A DNA stretch of 64,000 nucleotides from assembly GCF_015710575.1 (NCBI RefSeq), contig NZ_CP065373.1, positions 248,001 to 312,000 of the forward strand, read 5' to 3'. Below the pieces are notes generated by a model, which was not told the origin of the DNA, did no database searches, and saw only the letters and a list, made by a program, of their open reading frames with translations. This stretch comes from Mycolicibacterium mengxianglii. Its GTDB lineage: Bacteria; Actinomycetota; Actinomycetes; Mycobacteriales; Mycobacteriaceae. A program made the translations under genes and the position numbers. Position 1 is the first letter of the stretch. Every line of letters begins with the position of its first letter. Positions 51,927 to 60,614 of this stretch are shown here, one piece after another.

Positions 51927-52373
51927 ATGCCGCTGGTGAGCAAAACGGTCGAGATCGCCGCCGAAGAATCGGTGATCCTGGGCATCGTCTCCGATTTCGA
52001 GGCCTATCCGCAGTGGAACGACGAGGTCAAGGGGTGCTGGGTTCTGCACCGCTACGACGACGGCCGCCCCAGTCAGCTGCGGTTGGACACCTCGATCCAG
52101 GGCAATGAGGGCACCTACATCCAGGCGGTCTACTACCCGCAGCCGAACCAGATCCAGACGGTGATGCAGCAGGGTGAGCACTTCTCCAAGCAGGAGCAGT
52201 TGTTCGCCGTCGTGGGCATGGGCCCGGTGTCGCTGCTGACCGTCGACATGGATGTCGAAGTGTCCATGGCAGTTCCGGTGCCCGCGATGATGGTCAAGAA
52301 GGTCATCAACGAGGCCCTCGACCACCTGGCGAACAATCTGAAGGCCCGCGCCGAGGAACTCGCGAAGCGCTAA
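51927..52373 (+). CDS. SRPBCC-family protein (TB18.5/Rv0164-like)
   Basis: 148 residues forming one START/Bet v1-like hydrophobic pocket: 'VEIAAEESVILGIVSDFEAYPQWNDEVKG' at the N-terminus is the polyketide-cyclase/SRPBCC entry motif, and the last ~25 residues form the long C-terminal helix ('VINEALDHLANNLKARAEELAKR'). It probably binds a lipid-like ligand. Rv0164 occupies the equivalent place just before mce1R in M. tuberculosis. Its stop overlaps the convergent mce1R stop by 4 nt. Confidence 0.9.
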   Translation: MPLVSKTVEIAAEESVILGIVSDFEAYPQWNDEVKGCWVLHRYDDGRPSQLRLDTSIQGNEGTYIQAVYYPQPNQIQTVMQQGEHFSKQEQLFAVVGMGPVSLLTVDMDVEVSMAVPVPAMMVKKVINEALDHLANNLKARAEELAKR

Positions 52374-53128
52374 CGCCACATCCCGCTGCGCTCCAGCACC
52401 GCGGTGAGCCGGTTCGCGGCGTCGGTGAACTGCCACGACGTGTGTGTCGCCACGGCCTCGGCATCCCGCGCGCGCAGCGCGGCGATCAGATCGCGGTGGT
52501 TGCCGACCGCGTCGGCGCCCCAGCCGGGGTCGGCGGCGTAGAGCAGAGCCGGCATGGACCGCGCGACGTGCAGCAGGAACCACGCCAGTTTGATCCGGCC
52601 CGCCACCCGGTTGAACGCGCGGTGGAAAGCGAATTCGGCGGCGACCACGGCCTCGGAGTCGGCGGCCGCGACGGCCGTGGCGAGCGCGTCGTTGAGCTCT
52701 TCGAGCTCGTCGATCCCCGCGTCGGTGATCCTGGTGGTCGCGCTGGTGGCGAGCTCCCTGGCGATCGTCGACTGCAGCCAGAAGATGTCCTCGATGTCCT
52801 GGCGCGACATCGGTACCACGGTGTAGCCGCGGTGGGGCTCCAGCCGCACCATCCCCTCGCCGCGGAGCGTCAGCAGCGCCTCACGCACCGGGGTGATGCT
52901 CACGCCGAGCTGTGCGGCCGTCTCGTCGAGCCGGATGAAGGTGCCCGGTTTGAGCACACCGGACATGATCTCGGCGCGCAGCCGGCCCGCTACCTCATCG
53001 GAGAGTTGGGTGCGCCGCAACCCCCGCCCGGACTGGCGGCCCCGCGGCGTCTCGACGGGTGCCTTCACGCGCTCCTCGCGACCTCTGCTCACTGAGTCTG
53101 ACGGGCTTGTCTGCCTCGCGCGCAGCAT
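52370..53128 (-). CDS. mce1R: Mce1R, GntR/FadR-type repressor of the mce1 operon
   Basis: Up to 252 residues. Winged helix ~42-105 ('LSDEVAGRLRAEIMSGVLKPG', 'LGVSITPVREALLTLRGEGMVRLEPHRGYTVVPMS' region) and FCD domain ~112-240 with histidine ligands in 'EFAFHRAFNRVAG' and 'GNHRDLIAAL'. Divergent from fadD5-yrbE1A as in M. tuberculosis, where Mce1R represses the mce1 operon. ATG 53128 lacks a clear ribosome binding site; an internal GTG (53092) would give a shorter form. The first ~38 residues are basic and disordered, consistent with a later true start. Confidence 0.92.
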   Translation of the reverse strand: MLRARQTSPSDSVSRGREERVKAPVETPRGRQSGRGLRRTQLSDEVAGRLRAEIMSGVLKPGTFIRLDETAAQLGVSITPVREALLTLRGEGMVRLEPHRGYTVVPMSRQDIEDIFWLQSTIARELATSATTRITDAGIDELEELNDALATAVAAADSEAVVAAEFAFHRAFNRVAGRIKLAWFLLHVARSMPALLYAADPGWGADAVGNHRDLIAALRARDAEAVATHTSWQFTDAANRLTAVLERSGMWR

Positions 53129-53153
53129 TTACTGTGACCGGGGCAACACCATG

Positions 53154-53163
53154 TTTGATCAAA
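53154..53163. promoter_or_regulatory. Palindrome between mce1R and fadD5, candidate Mce1R operator
   Basis: tttgatcaaa is a perfect 10-bp palindrome in the 76-nt gap between divergent mce1R and fadD5. FadR-type regulators bind short palindromes, and Mce1R is known to act on this intergenic region in M. tuberculosis. The exact site is inferred. Confidence 0.45.
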
Positions 53164-53204
53164 TGTAAGACTCCCGCAAGTCTGATCGAAGGGGGCGACA
53201 CGAC

Positions 53205-54839
53205 GTGACCGCACAGCTGGCCGGGCAGGCGATCAGTCAGACTCCGGTGGCGCAGCCGTACTTGGCGCGCCGCCAGAACTGGGTCACCCAGCTGGAGCGC
53301 CACGCGTTGATGCAACCCCACGCCGTCGCGTTGCGGTTCCTCGGGCGCAGCACGACGTGGGGGGACCTGAAAAGCCGGGTGAGCGCCCTTGCCGACGCGC
53401 TGGCGCGCCGCGGGGTGGGCTCCGGGGACCGGGTGATGATCCTGATGCTCAACCGCACCGAGTTCGTGGAGTCCTTCCTGGCCGCCAACATGCTCGGAGC
53501 CATCGCCGTACCGGTGAATTTCCGGCTCACCCCACCCGAGATCGCCTTCCTGGTGTCCGACTGTGACGCCCGGGTGGTCATCACCGAACCGGTGCTCGCG
53601 CCGGTCGCGGTCGGGGTGCGTCGACTCGCCCCCACCCTCGAGACCGTCATCGTCGCAGGTGCCCCCTCCGAGGAGGGGGTCCTGGGCTACGAGGATCTCA
53701 TCGCCGAGGGCGGGGAGTCCCATCAGCCCGTGGACATCCCCAATGACAGCCCGGCGCTGATCATGTACACCTCCGGGACCACCGGACGCCCCAAGGGGGC
53801 GGTACTGACCCACACCAACTTGACCGGTCAGACGATGACGGGCTTCTACACCAACGGCGCCGACGTCAACAGCGACGTGGGCTTCATCGGGGTGCCGCTG
53901 TTCCATATCGCCGGTATCGGCAACATGCTCACCGGACTCACCCTGGGCATCCCGACGGTGCTCAATCCACTCGGTGCCTTCGACCCGGGTCAGCTGCTGG
54001 ACGTACTGGAATCGGAAAAGGTCACCGGTATCTTCCTGGTGCCCGCCCAGTGGCAGGCGGTGTGTGCTGCCCAGCAGGCCAGGCCGCGGGACCTGCGGCT
54101 GCGGGTGATGTCCTGGGGCGCGGCGCCGGCGTCGGACACGCTGCTGCGGCAGATGTCGGCGACGTTCCCCGACACCCTGATCCTGGCGGCGTTCGGGCAG
54201 ACCGAGATGTCACCGGTGACGTGCATGTTGTCGGGCGAGGACGCCATCCGCAAGCTCGGTTCGGTGGGCAAGGTGATTCCGACCGTGGCGGCTCGCGTGG
54301 TCGATGAGAACATGAACGACGTCCCCGTCGGCGAGGTCGGTGAGATCGTCTATCGCGCACCGACTTTGATGGCCGGCTACTGGAACAATCCCGAGGCGAC
54401 CGCGGAAGCCTTCGCGGGCGGCTGGTTTCACTCCGGCGACCTCGTCCGCATGGACTCCGACGGTTACGTCTGGGTGGTGGACCGCAAGAAGGACATGATC
54501 ATCTCCGGCGGCGAGAACATCTACTGCGCTGAGGTGGAGAACGTGCTGGCCGGCCACCCGGCGATCGCCGAGGTGGCGGTGATCGGGCGCGGCCACCGGA
54601 AGTGGGGCGAGGTTCCGGTGGCAGTGGTAGCAGTGACAGCCGCGGCAGCAGAGGTGAGCCTGCGGCTCGAGGACCTCATCGAGTTCCTCGACGAAAGGTT
54701 GGCCCGGTACAAGCACCCCCGCGGCCTCGAGATCGTCGACGCCCTGCCGCGCAATCCTGCTGGCAAAGTGTTGAAGACGGAATTGCGGATGCGATTCGGG
54801 ACTTCGGAAGAACCCCATTCTCTTCCTGAAAGCCCCTGA
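53205..54839 (+). CDS. fadD5: Fatty-acid-CoA ligase FadD5
   Basis: 544 residues of the AMP-forming ligase family. P-loop-like 'MYTSGTTGRPKGAVLTH' from residue 187, A5 'AAFGQTEMSP', A7/A8 'GGWFHSGDLVRMDSDGYVWVVDRKKDMIISGGENIY' region, and the A10 lysine in 'RNPAGKVLKTELR'. It activates fatty acids as acyl-CoA, and in M. tuberculosis fadD5 is the first gene of mce1 and linked to recycling of mycolic acids. GTG start at 53205 follows aaggggg. The operon continues 251 nt later with yrbE1A. Confidence 0.94.
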   Translation: MTAQLAGQAISQTPVAQPYLARRQNWVTQLERHALMQPHAVALRFLGRSTTWGDLKSRVSALADALARRGVGSGDRVMILMLNRTEFVESFLAANMLGAIAVPVNFRLTPPEIAFLVSDCDARVVITEPVLAPVAVGVRRLAPTLETVIVAGAPSEEGVLGYEDLIAEGGESHQPVDIPNDSPALIMYTSGTTGRPKGAVLTHTNLTGQTMTGFYTNGADVNSDVGFIGVPLFHIAGIGNMLTGLTLGIPTVLNPLGAFDPGQLLDVLESEKVTGIFLVPAQWQAVCAAQQARPRDLRLRVMSWGAAPASDTLLRQMSATFPDTLILAAFGQTEMSPVTCMLSGEDAIRKLGSVGKVIPTVAARVVDENMNDVPVGEVGEIVYRAPTLMAGYWNNPEATAEAFAGGWFHSGDLVRMDSDGYVWVVDRKKDMIISGGENIYCAEVENVLAGHPAIAEVAVIGRGHRKWGEVPVAVVAVTAAAAEVSLRLEDLIEFLDERLARYKHPRGLEIVDALPRNPAGKVLKTELRMRFGTSEEPHSLPESP

Positions 54840-54917
54840 GCGGTACCACTTCTCGAATCAAGTTCTAAAACTTGACGGGTGTGCAATATTTGCGCGCGCG
54901 ACAGGGGAGGGTTAATC

Positions 54918-55094
54918 GTGCCGATGAGGTACACGCCCGCGGTGCCATCGGGTACATTCCTGTGGTCCGTCTTACTACTGGAGAGTAGGGAGGCGGACAC
55001 CACTGACTCCGGGTCGGGCCAAGGAGGGAGCGTGCCGGGCATTTCGACATTGCACCGCCACAACCGGCAGATCCCGTTCCGGGTGTCCGCGTGA
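54918..55094 (+). CDS. Possible 58-codon coupling ORF ahead of yrbE1A
   Basis: GTG at 54918 has ggggagg 7 nt upstream, a far better ribosome binding site than yrbE1A has. The frame (MPMRYTPAVPSG..., no known motif) runs to a TGA at 55092-55094 that overlaps the yrbE1A GTG (GTGA). The layout suggests a translated leader that delivers ribosomes to yrbE1A. It may not make a stable protein; conservation would decide. The rest of the 251-nt gap holds ctact-ggag-agtag (54973-54986), inside this ORF. Confidence 0.4.
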   Translation: MPMRYTPAVPSGTFLWSVLLLESREADTTDSGSGQGGSVPGISTLHRHNRQIPFRVSA

Positions 55095-55888
55095 CTGCAT
55101 CGTCCAGTGGCCTGACCGGCTACGTACGCGAGCAGTTGCGCACCCCGCTGGAACTCGTCGGCGGCTTTTTCCGGATGTGCGTGCTCACTGGTAGAGCGCT
55201 GCTGCGGCCGTTCGAATGGCGCGAGTTCATCGATCAGAGCTGGTTTCTGATGCGGGTGGCGTTCCTGCCGACCGTCGCGGTCTCGATCCCACTGACCGTG
55301 CTCATCATCTTCACCCTCAACATCCTGTTGGCCGAGTTCGGTGCCGCCGACGTCTCCGGCGCCGGAGCCGCACTGGGCGCGGTGACACAGCTCGGGCCGT
55401 TGGTGACCGTGCTGGTGGTCGCCGGCGCCGGGTCCACGGCCATCTGCGCCGACCTCGGCGCGCGGACCATCCGCGAGGAGATCGACGCCCTCGAGGTCCT
55501 CGGTATCGACCCCATCCACCGCCTCGTCGTCCCGCGCGTCGTGGCGTCGACGTTCGTGGCGTTCCTACTCAACGGCGCAGTCATCACGATCGGCCTGGTA
55601 GGCGGGTTCATCTTCGGCGTCTACATCCAGAACGTCTCTGCCGGCGCCTACGTCTCGACCCTGACATTGGTCACCGGACTGCCCGAGGTGATCATCTCGT
55701 TGATCAAGGCGTTGACCTTCGGACTGATTGCCGGCCTGGTGGGGTGCTACCGCGGCCTGACGGTCGCCGGTGGTGCCAAGGGTGTGGGCACCGCCGTCAA
55801 CGAAACGCTGGTGCTGTGTGTGGTCGCGCTCTTCGCGGTCAACGTTGTGCTGACCACCATCGGCGTCCGGTTCGGTACGGGGGGCTGA
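55091..55888 (+). CDS. yrbE1A: Mce1 permease YrbE1A
   Basis: 265 residues with five to six membrane helices and the MlaE/YrbE ATPase-contact region 'ICADLGARTIREEIDALEVLGIDPIHRLVVPRVVAS'. It follows the M. tuberculosis YrbE1A sequence closely as remembered ('GGFFRMCVLTG', 'NVVLTTIGVRFGTG'). With YrbE1B it forms the inner-membrane permease that receives lipid from the Mce hexamer and is energised by the MceG ATPase encoded elsewhere. GTG 55091 has no clear ribosome binding site and overlaps a possible upstream ORF. Confidence 0.95.
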   Translation: MTASSSGLTGYVREQLRTPLELVGGFFRMCVLTGRALLRPFEWREFIDQSWFLMRVAFLPTVAVSIPLTVLIIFTLNILLAEFGAADVSGAGAALGAVTQLGPLVTVLVVAGAGSTAICADLGARTIREEIDALEVLGIDPIHRLVVPRVVASTFVAFLLNGAVITIGLVGGFIFGVYIQNVSAGAYVSTLTLVTGLPEVIISLIKALTFGLIAGLVGCYRGLTVAGGAKGVGTAVNETLVLCVVALFAVNVVLTTIGVRFGTGG

Positions 55889-55889
55889 C

Positions 55890-56759
55890 ATGTCGACCAC
55901 ACAGGTCCTGCGCAGCCGCTTCCCGCGCGCCTACGAGAACGCCGGGCGACTCGTCGCCTCGCCGGCGCGATTCCTGGACTCCCTGGGGCAGGTCGCCTGG
56001 TTCGTCATCACCGCGATGGGATCGATCGGGCACGCGCTGCGCTTCTACCGGCGGGAAACGCTTCGGCTCATCGCCGAAATCGGAATGGGCACCGGCGCCA
56101 TGGCAGTCATCGGCGGCACCGTGGCCATTGTCGGGTTCGTGACACTGTCGGGCGGCTCGCTGATCGCCATCCAGGGTTTCGCCTCACTCGGCAATATCGG
56201 AGTCGAGGCGTTCACCGGCTTCTTCGCCGCACTGGTCAACGTGCGCATTGCCGCGCCGGTGGTGGCCGGTCAGGCGCTGGCCGCAACGGTGGGCGCGGGG
56301 GCCACCGCCGAACTGGGCGCGATGCGCATCAGCGAGGAGATCGACGCGCTGGAAGTCATGGGCATCAAATCAATTTCGTACCTGGTCTCCACCCGGATCC
56401 TGGCCGGCTTCGTCGTCATCATCCCGCTGTACGCCATGGCGATCATCATGAGTTTTCTGTCCGCCCAGATCACCACGACGTTCTTCTACGGACAGTCGCT
56501 GGGCACCTACGATCACTACTTCCGCACGTTCCTGCGGCCCGACGACGTGATGTGGTCGTTCGTGCAGGCCATCATCATCTCGGTCATCGTCATGCTCAAC
56601 CACTGCTACTACGGCTACAACGCCAGCGGCGGCCCGGTCGGTGTCGGTGAGGCCGTTGGCCGTTCGATGCGCTCCTCGCTGGTTCTGATCGTCGTCGTCG
56701 TCCTGCTGGCCTCGTTGGCGCTCTACGGCGTCGACCCGAACTTCAACCTGACGGTGTAG
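55890..56759 (+). CDS. yrbE1B: Mce1 permease YrbE1B
   Basis: 289 residues, one base after the yrbE1A stop. 'GAGATAELGAMRISEEIDALEVMGIKSISYLVSTRILAG' is the conserved MlaE-family motif that contacts the ATPase. Five to six hydrophobic helices, and a C-terminal 'VDPNFNLTV'. The N-terminal ~50 residues are amphipathic and precede the first membrane segment, as in other YrbE proteins. It is the second permease subunit of the Mce1 lipid importer. Confidence 0.95.
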   Translation: MSTTQVLRSRFPRAYENAGRLVASPARFLDSLGQVAWFVITAMGSIGHALRFYRRETLRLIAEIGMGTGAMAVIGGTVAIVGFVTLSGGSLIAIQGFASLGNIGVEAFTGFFAALVNVRIAAPVVAGQALAATVGAGATAELGAMRISEEIDALEVMGIKSISYLVSTRILAGFVVIIPLYAMAIIMSFLSAQITTTFFYGQSLGTYDHYFRTFLRPDDVMWSFVQAIIISVIVMLNHCYYGYNASGGPVGVGEAVGRSMRSSLVLIVVVVLLASLALYGVDPNFNLTV

Positions 56760-56761
56760 CC

Positions 56762-57991
56762 ATGACCGCACCCGGGCAAGTCACCTCACCACCCAACGAG
56801 CAGCGCACGCCGCCCTACAAGCTGGCGGGGGTGATCCTGCTGGTCATCGTCCTGGTCGTGGTCGCGATGGTCTACGTCCAATTCCGCGGCGGCTTCACCT
56901 CCACCACGCCGCTCACCCTGGTGTCGGATCGCGCCGGTCTGGTGATGGATCCGGGATCGAAGGTGACCTACAACGGCGTCGAGATCGGGCGCGTGGCCAA
57001 GGTCGACCCGGTCGACCGCGACGGCACCACCAAGGCACAGTTGACACTTGACGTCGACCCCCGCTACATCGACCTGATCCCGGCCAATGTCAACGCCAAC
57101 ATCCAGGCGACGACGGTGTTCGGCAACAAGTACGTCTCGTTCACCTCACCGGAAGACCCCACATCCGCCCGTATCTCGTCAGCCGACGTGATCGACGTGT
57201 CCGGGGTGACAACGGAATTCAACACCCTGTTCGAAACCATCACCTCGATCTCCGAGCAGGTTGATCCGGTGAAGCTGAACATGACGCTCTCGGCGACAGC
57301 GGAGGCACTGACCGGGCTGGGCGCCAAATTCGGCCAGTCGCTGGTCAGCGGCAACACCATCCTCGACGACATCAACCCGCGGATGCCGCAACTGCGGTAT
57401 GACCTGCAGCGATTGGCCGATCTGTCCGACGTCTACACCTCAGCCTCACCCGACCTGTTCGACGCGCTGGACAACGCCGTGGTGACGGTGCGCTCGCTGA
57501 ACGAGCAGCGCGGTGATCTGGATGCCGCGCTGCTGGGCGCAGTGGGTTTCGGCAACACCGGCGGCGACGTCTTCGAACGGGGCGGGCCGTACCTGGTGCG
57601 CGGCGCGCACGATCTGGTACCCACGGCGCAGGTCCTGGACAGGAACAGCCCCGCGCTGTTCTGCACCATCCGCAACTACGCCACGGCAGCGCCGAAAGTC
57701 GCTACGGCCCTGGGCGGTAACGGATACTCGCTGAACACCAACACCACATTCCTGGGCGCGGAGAACCCCTACGTCTATCCGGACAACCTGCCGCGGCTCA
57801 ATGCCAAGGGTGGGCCCGGTGGCGCACCGGGATGTTGGCAGGAGATCACCAGGGAGCTGTGGCCGGCACCGTATCTGGTGTTGGACACCGGCGCCTCGAT
57901 CGCCCCGTACAACCACTTCGAGCTGGGCCAGCCGATTCTCACCGAATACGTCTGGGGCCGCCAAGGCGGGGAGAACACGATCAACCCATGA
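56762..57991 (+). CDS. mce1A: Mce1A, MCE-domain lipid transport protein
   Basis: 409 residues. A single N-terminal membrane helix (~20-42) anchors it. The MlaD/MCE beta-barrel domain is ~48-125 ('PLTLVSDRAGLVMDPGSKVTYNGVEIGRV', 'ANIQATTVFGNKYVSF'). A long helical region (~140-290), which forms the lipid tunnel in Mce complexes, and a C-terminal globular part follow. ATG at 56762, 2 nt after yrbE1B; the stop overlaps mce1B by 4 nt. No lipobox. Confidence 0.94.
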   Translation: MTAPGQVTSPPNEQRTPPYKLAGVILLVIVLVVVAMVYVQFRGGFTSTTPLTLVSDRAGLVMDPGSKVTYNGVEIGRVAKVDPVDRDGTTKAQLTLDVDPRYIDLIPANVNANIQATTVFGNKYVSFTSPEDPTSARISSADVIDVSGVTTEFNTLFETITSISEQVDPVKLNMTLSATAEALTGLGAKFGQSLVSGNTILDDINPRMPQLRYDLQRLADLSDVYTSASPDLFDALDNAVVTVRSLNEQRGDLDAALLGAVGFGNTGGDVFERGGPYLVRGAHDLVPTAQVLDRNSPALFCTIRNYATAAPKVATALGGNGYSLNTNTTFLGAENPYVYPDNLPRLNAKGGPGGAPGCWQEITRELWPAPYLVLDTGASIAPYNHFELGQPILTEYVWGRQGGENTINP

Positions 57992-59028
57992 AAACCACCG
58001 GTACTGCGATCAAGCTCGGCGCCTTCTCCCTGGTGCTGCTGATGTTCACCGCGATCATCATCATCGTGTTCGGTCAGATCCGATTCGACCGGACCAGCGG
58101 CTACTCCGCAGAGTTCGCCAATGCGAGCGGATTACGCGCCGGTCAGTTCGTCCGGGCCTCCGGCGTCGAGATCGGCAAGGTCAACAAGGTGCAGCTGATC
58201 GACGGGGGTCAGCGGGTCCGGGTGGAATTCAACGTCGACCGCACCCTGCCGCTGTACCAGTCCACCACCGCGCAGATTCGCTACCAGGATTTGATCGGCA
58301 ACCGTTACCTGGAATTGCAGCGCGGTCAGGGAGAGGGCTCCGACCGGGTGCTGCCGCCCGGCGGGTCGATCCCGTTGTCGCGAACCACACCGGCACTGAA
58401 TCTCGACGCCCTCATCGGGGGATTCCGACCACTGTTCCGTGCGTTGGACCCCGACAAGGTCAACAGCATCGCCCAGTCGCTCATCACGGTGTTCCAGGGA
58501 CAAGGTGGCACCATCAGCGACATCCTGGACCAGACAGCGCAATTGACCACCGCCCTGGCTGACCGGGACCAGGCCATCGGTGAGGTGATCACCAACCTCA
58601 ACACCGTGCTGGACACGACCGTCAAACACCAGAAGGAGTTCGACCAGACGGTCGACAACTTCGAGGTGCTGATCACCGGATTGAAGAACCGGGCCGATCC
58701 GTTGGCGGAGTCGGTGGCCGACATCAGCAATGCCGCAGGCACTCTGGGCGACCTGCTGGCCGACAACCGGCCGATCCTGAAAGACACCATCGGTCACCTC
58801 GAGGCCGTCCAACAGCCGTTGGTCGACCAACAGGCCCAGGTCGAGGACGTCTTGGTCAAGTTCCCCAACGCGCTGAAGATCATCGGCCGCGCCGGCGGCG
58901 TGTACGGCGATTTCTTCAACTTCTACATCTGCGATCTGTCCCTCAAGCTCAACGGACTACAGCCGGGCGGGCCAGTTCGTACCGTCAAGGTGTTCACTCA
59001 GCCGACGGGTCGGTGCACACCGCAATGA
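57988..59028 (+). CDS. mce1B: Mce1B, MCE-domain lipid transport protein
   Basis: 346 residues from ATG 57988, which overlaps the mce1A stop. N-terminal membrane helix ~7-29 ('IKLGAFSLVLLMFTAIIIIVFG'), MCE domain ~35-115 ('ANASGLRAGQFVRASGVEIGKV', 'RYQDLIGNRYLELQ'), then ~190 residues of mostly helical heptad-like sequence ('IGEVITNLNTVLDTTVKHQKEFDQTVDNF' region) forming part of the hexameric tunnel. The start codon was chosen for its 4-nt overlap and family-typical N-terminus. Confidence 0.94.
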   Translation: MKTTGTAIKLGAFSLVLLMFTAIIIIVFGQIRFDRTSGYSAEFANASGLRAGQFVRASGVEIGKVNKVQLIDGGQRVRVEFNVDRTLPLYQSTTAQIRYQDLIGNRYLELQRGQGEGSDRVLPPGGSIPLSRTTPALNLDALIGGFRPLFRALDPDKVNSIAQSLITVFQGQGGTISDILDQTAQLTTALADRDQAIGEVITNLNTVLDTTVKHQKEFDQTVDNFEVLITGLKNRADPLAESVADISNAAGTLGDLLADNRPILKDTIGHLEAVQQPLVDQQAQVEDVLVKFPNALKIIGRAGGVYGDFFNFYICDLSLKLNGLQPGGPVRTVKVFTQPTGRCTPQ

Positions 59029-60611
59029 GGACACTCGAGGGATCCAACCGGGTCCAGATGGGCGTACTGGGCATCCTGATCCTGGTCATGGTGATCGGCG
59101 TGGGACAGAGTTTCTCCAGCGTGCCGATGCTCTTCGCGCAGCCGACCTACTTCGGCCAGTTCGCCGACTCCGGCGGCCTCACCACCGGCGACAAAGTGCG
59201 CATCGCCGGTACCGACGTCGGTACCGTGCAGAGCCTGGCCATCGAGGGCGACCACGTGAAGCTCGGATTTTCGTTGAACGGCAACCAGATCGGCACCGAT
59301 TCCCGGCTGGCGATCCGCACCGAAACGATCCTCGGCAAGAAGGTGCTCGAGATCGAGCCGCGCGGAAGTGAGACGTTGCGGGCATCAGGGGTGCTGCCCA
59401 TCGGACAGAGCACCACGCCGTATCAGATCTACGACGCATTCTTCGACGTCACCAAAGCCGCTGCGGGATGGGACATCCAGACGGTGAAGCAGTCGCTGAA
59501 CGTGCTCAGCGAAACCGTCGACCAGACATACCCGCACCTGAGTGCTGCTCTCGATGGCGTCGCGAGGTTCTCCGACACCATCGGCAAGCGCGACGAGCAG
59601 TTCAAACAGCTGCTGGCCAACGCCAACAAGGTGGCCAGTGTGCTGGGAGACCGCAGCGGTCAGATCAATGAGCTGTTGGTCAACTCCCGCACGCTGCTCG
59701 CGGCCATCAATGAACGCAGCACTGCGGTCAACTACCTCCTGGAGAACGTCTCGCAGGTCTCCCGCCAGTTCCAGGGACTGGTCAACGACAACCCCAACCT
59801 GAACAAGGTGCTCGAACAGTTGCAAACGGTCAGCGGCATCCTGGAGCGCCACAAGTTCGACCTGGCCGATTCACTGTCGACGCTGAGCAAGTTCACCGCC
59901 TCCCTGGCCGAAGCCATCGGTTCGGGACCGTACTTCAAGGTGATCCTGATCAACCTGCTCCCGGGGCAGGCCCTGCAACCGTTCATCGACGCGGCGTTCA
60001 AGAAGCGCGGCATCGACCCGGAACAGTTCTGGCGCAACGCCGGTCTGCCGGCCTTCCAGTTCCCCGACCCGAACGGGGAACGGCAACCCAACGGCGCGCC
60101 GCCGCCGGCACCGCGGGTGCTCGAAGGCACACCGGACTTCCCCGGCCCCGCCGTACCCAAGGGCTCACCGTGCTCATACACCCCGCCCGCGGACGGTATC
60201 CCGTCACCGGCGAACCCGCTGCCGTGCGCCTCGCTGACCACCGGGCCGTTCGGTGACAACCCCTATGGGCCCAACTACGGTCCGCCCCAAGGGGTTCTGA
60301 CCTCACCGCCGAATCCGAACGCCCCACCACCGGCGCCCGGAGTGCCGATCGCGGGAGAGCCGGGACAGCTGCCGCCCACTGTGCCCGGCACGCCGGTGCC
60401 GATCGAGCAGGGCCCGCCCGGTGCGCGGACGCTGCCGCTGGGCCCGCCGCCCGGACCCGGACCGACTCCGGTGCCGGTGCCGGTGGTACCGCCCGCCACA
60501 CCGCCGGTGCCGGGCCCCGGTCAGCAGCTCCCGCCCAATACCGTTGCCCCGCTGCCGGGTAACCCACCCTTCGTCATCCCGTCGACCACTATCGACAGCA
60601 CGGGAGGCTGA
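59025..60611 (+). CDS. mce1C: Mce1C, MCE-domain protein with proline-rich tail
   Basis: 528 residues from ATG 59025 (overlap with mce1B stop). N-terminal membrane helix ~11-32, MCE domain ~38-115 ('FADSGGLTTGDKVRIAGTDVGTVQSL', 'RTETILGKKVLEIEPRG'), helical region to ~330, then a ~170-residue Pro/Gly/Ala-rich low-complexity tail (from ~350, rich in PPP, PGP and APP). The tail is typical of Mce1C and may thread through the cell wall. The gap to mce1D is 3 nt. Confidence 0.94.
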   Translation: MRTLEGSNRVQMGVLGILILVMVIGVGQSFSSVPMLFAQPTYFGQFADSGGLTTGDKVRIAGTDVGTVQSLAIEGDHVKLGFSLNGNQIGTDSRLAIRTETILGKKVLEIEPRGSETLRASGVLPIGQSTTPYQIYDAFFDVTKAAAGWDIQTVKQSLNVLSETVDQTYPHLSAALDGVARFSDTIGKRDEQFKQLLANANKVASVLGDRSGQINELLVNSRTLLAAINERSTAVNYLLENVSQVSRQFQGLVNDNPNLNKVLEQLQTVSGILERHKFDLADSLSTLSKFTASLAEAIGSGPYFKVILINLLPGQALQPFIDAAFKKRGIDPEQFWRNAGLPAFQFPDPNGERQPNGAPPPAPRVLEGTPDFPGPAVPKGSPCSYTPPADGIPSPANPLPCASLTTGPFGDNPYGPNYGPPQGVLTSPPNPNAPPPAPGVPIAGEPGQLPPTVPGTPVPIEQGPPGARTLPLGPPPGPGPTPVPVPVVPPATPPVPGPGQQLPPNTVAPLPGNPPFVIPSTTIDSTGG

Positions 60612-60614
60612 CAG

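Noticed and set aside
60050..60600. Proline-codon-rich tract in mce1C as a tandem DNA repeat
   Set aside because: It is low-complexity coding sequence typical of Mce1C tails, with no fixed repeat unit.
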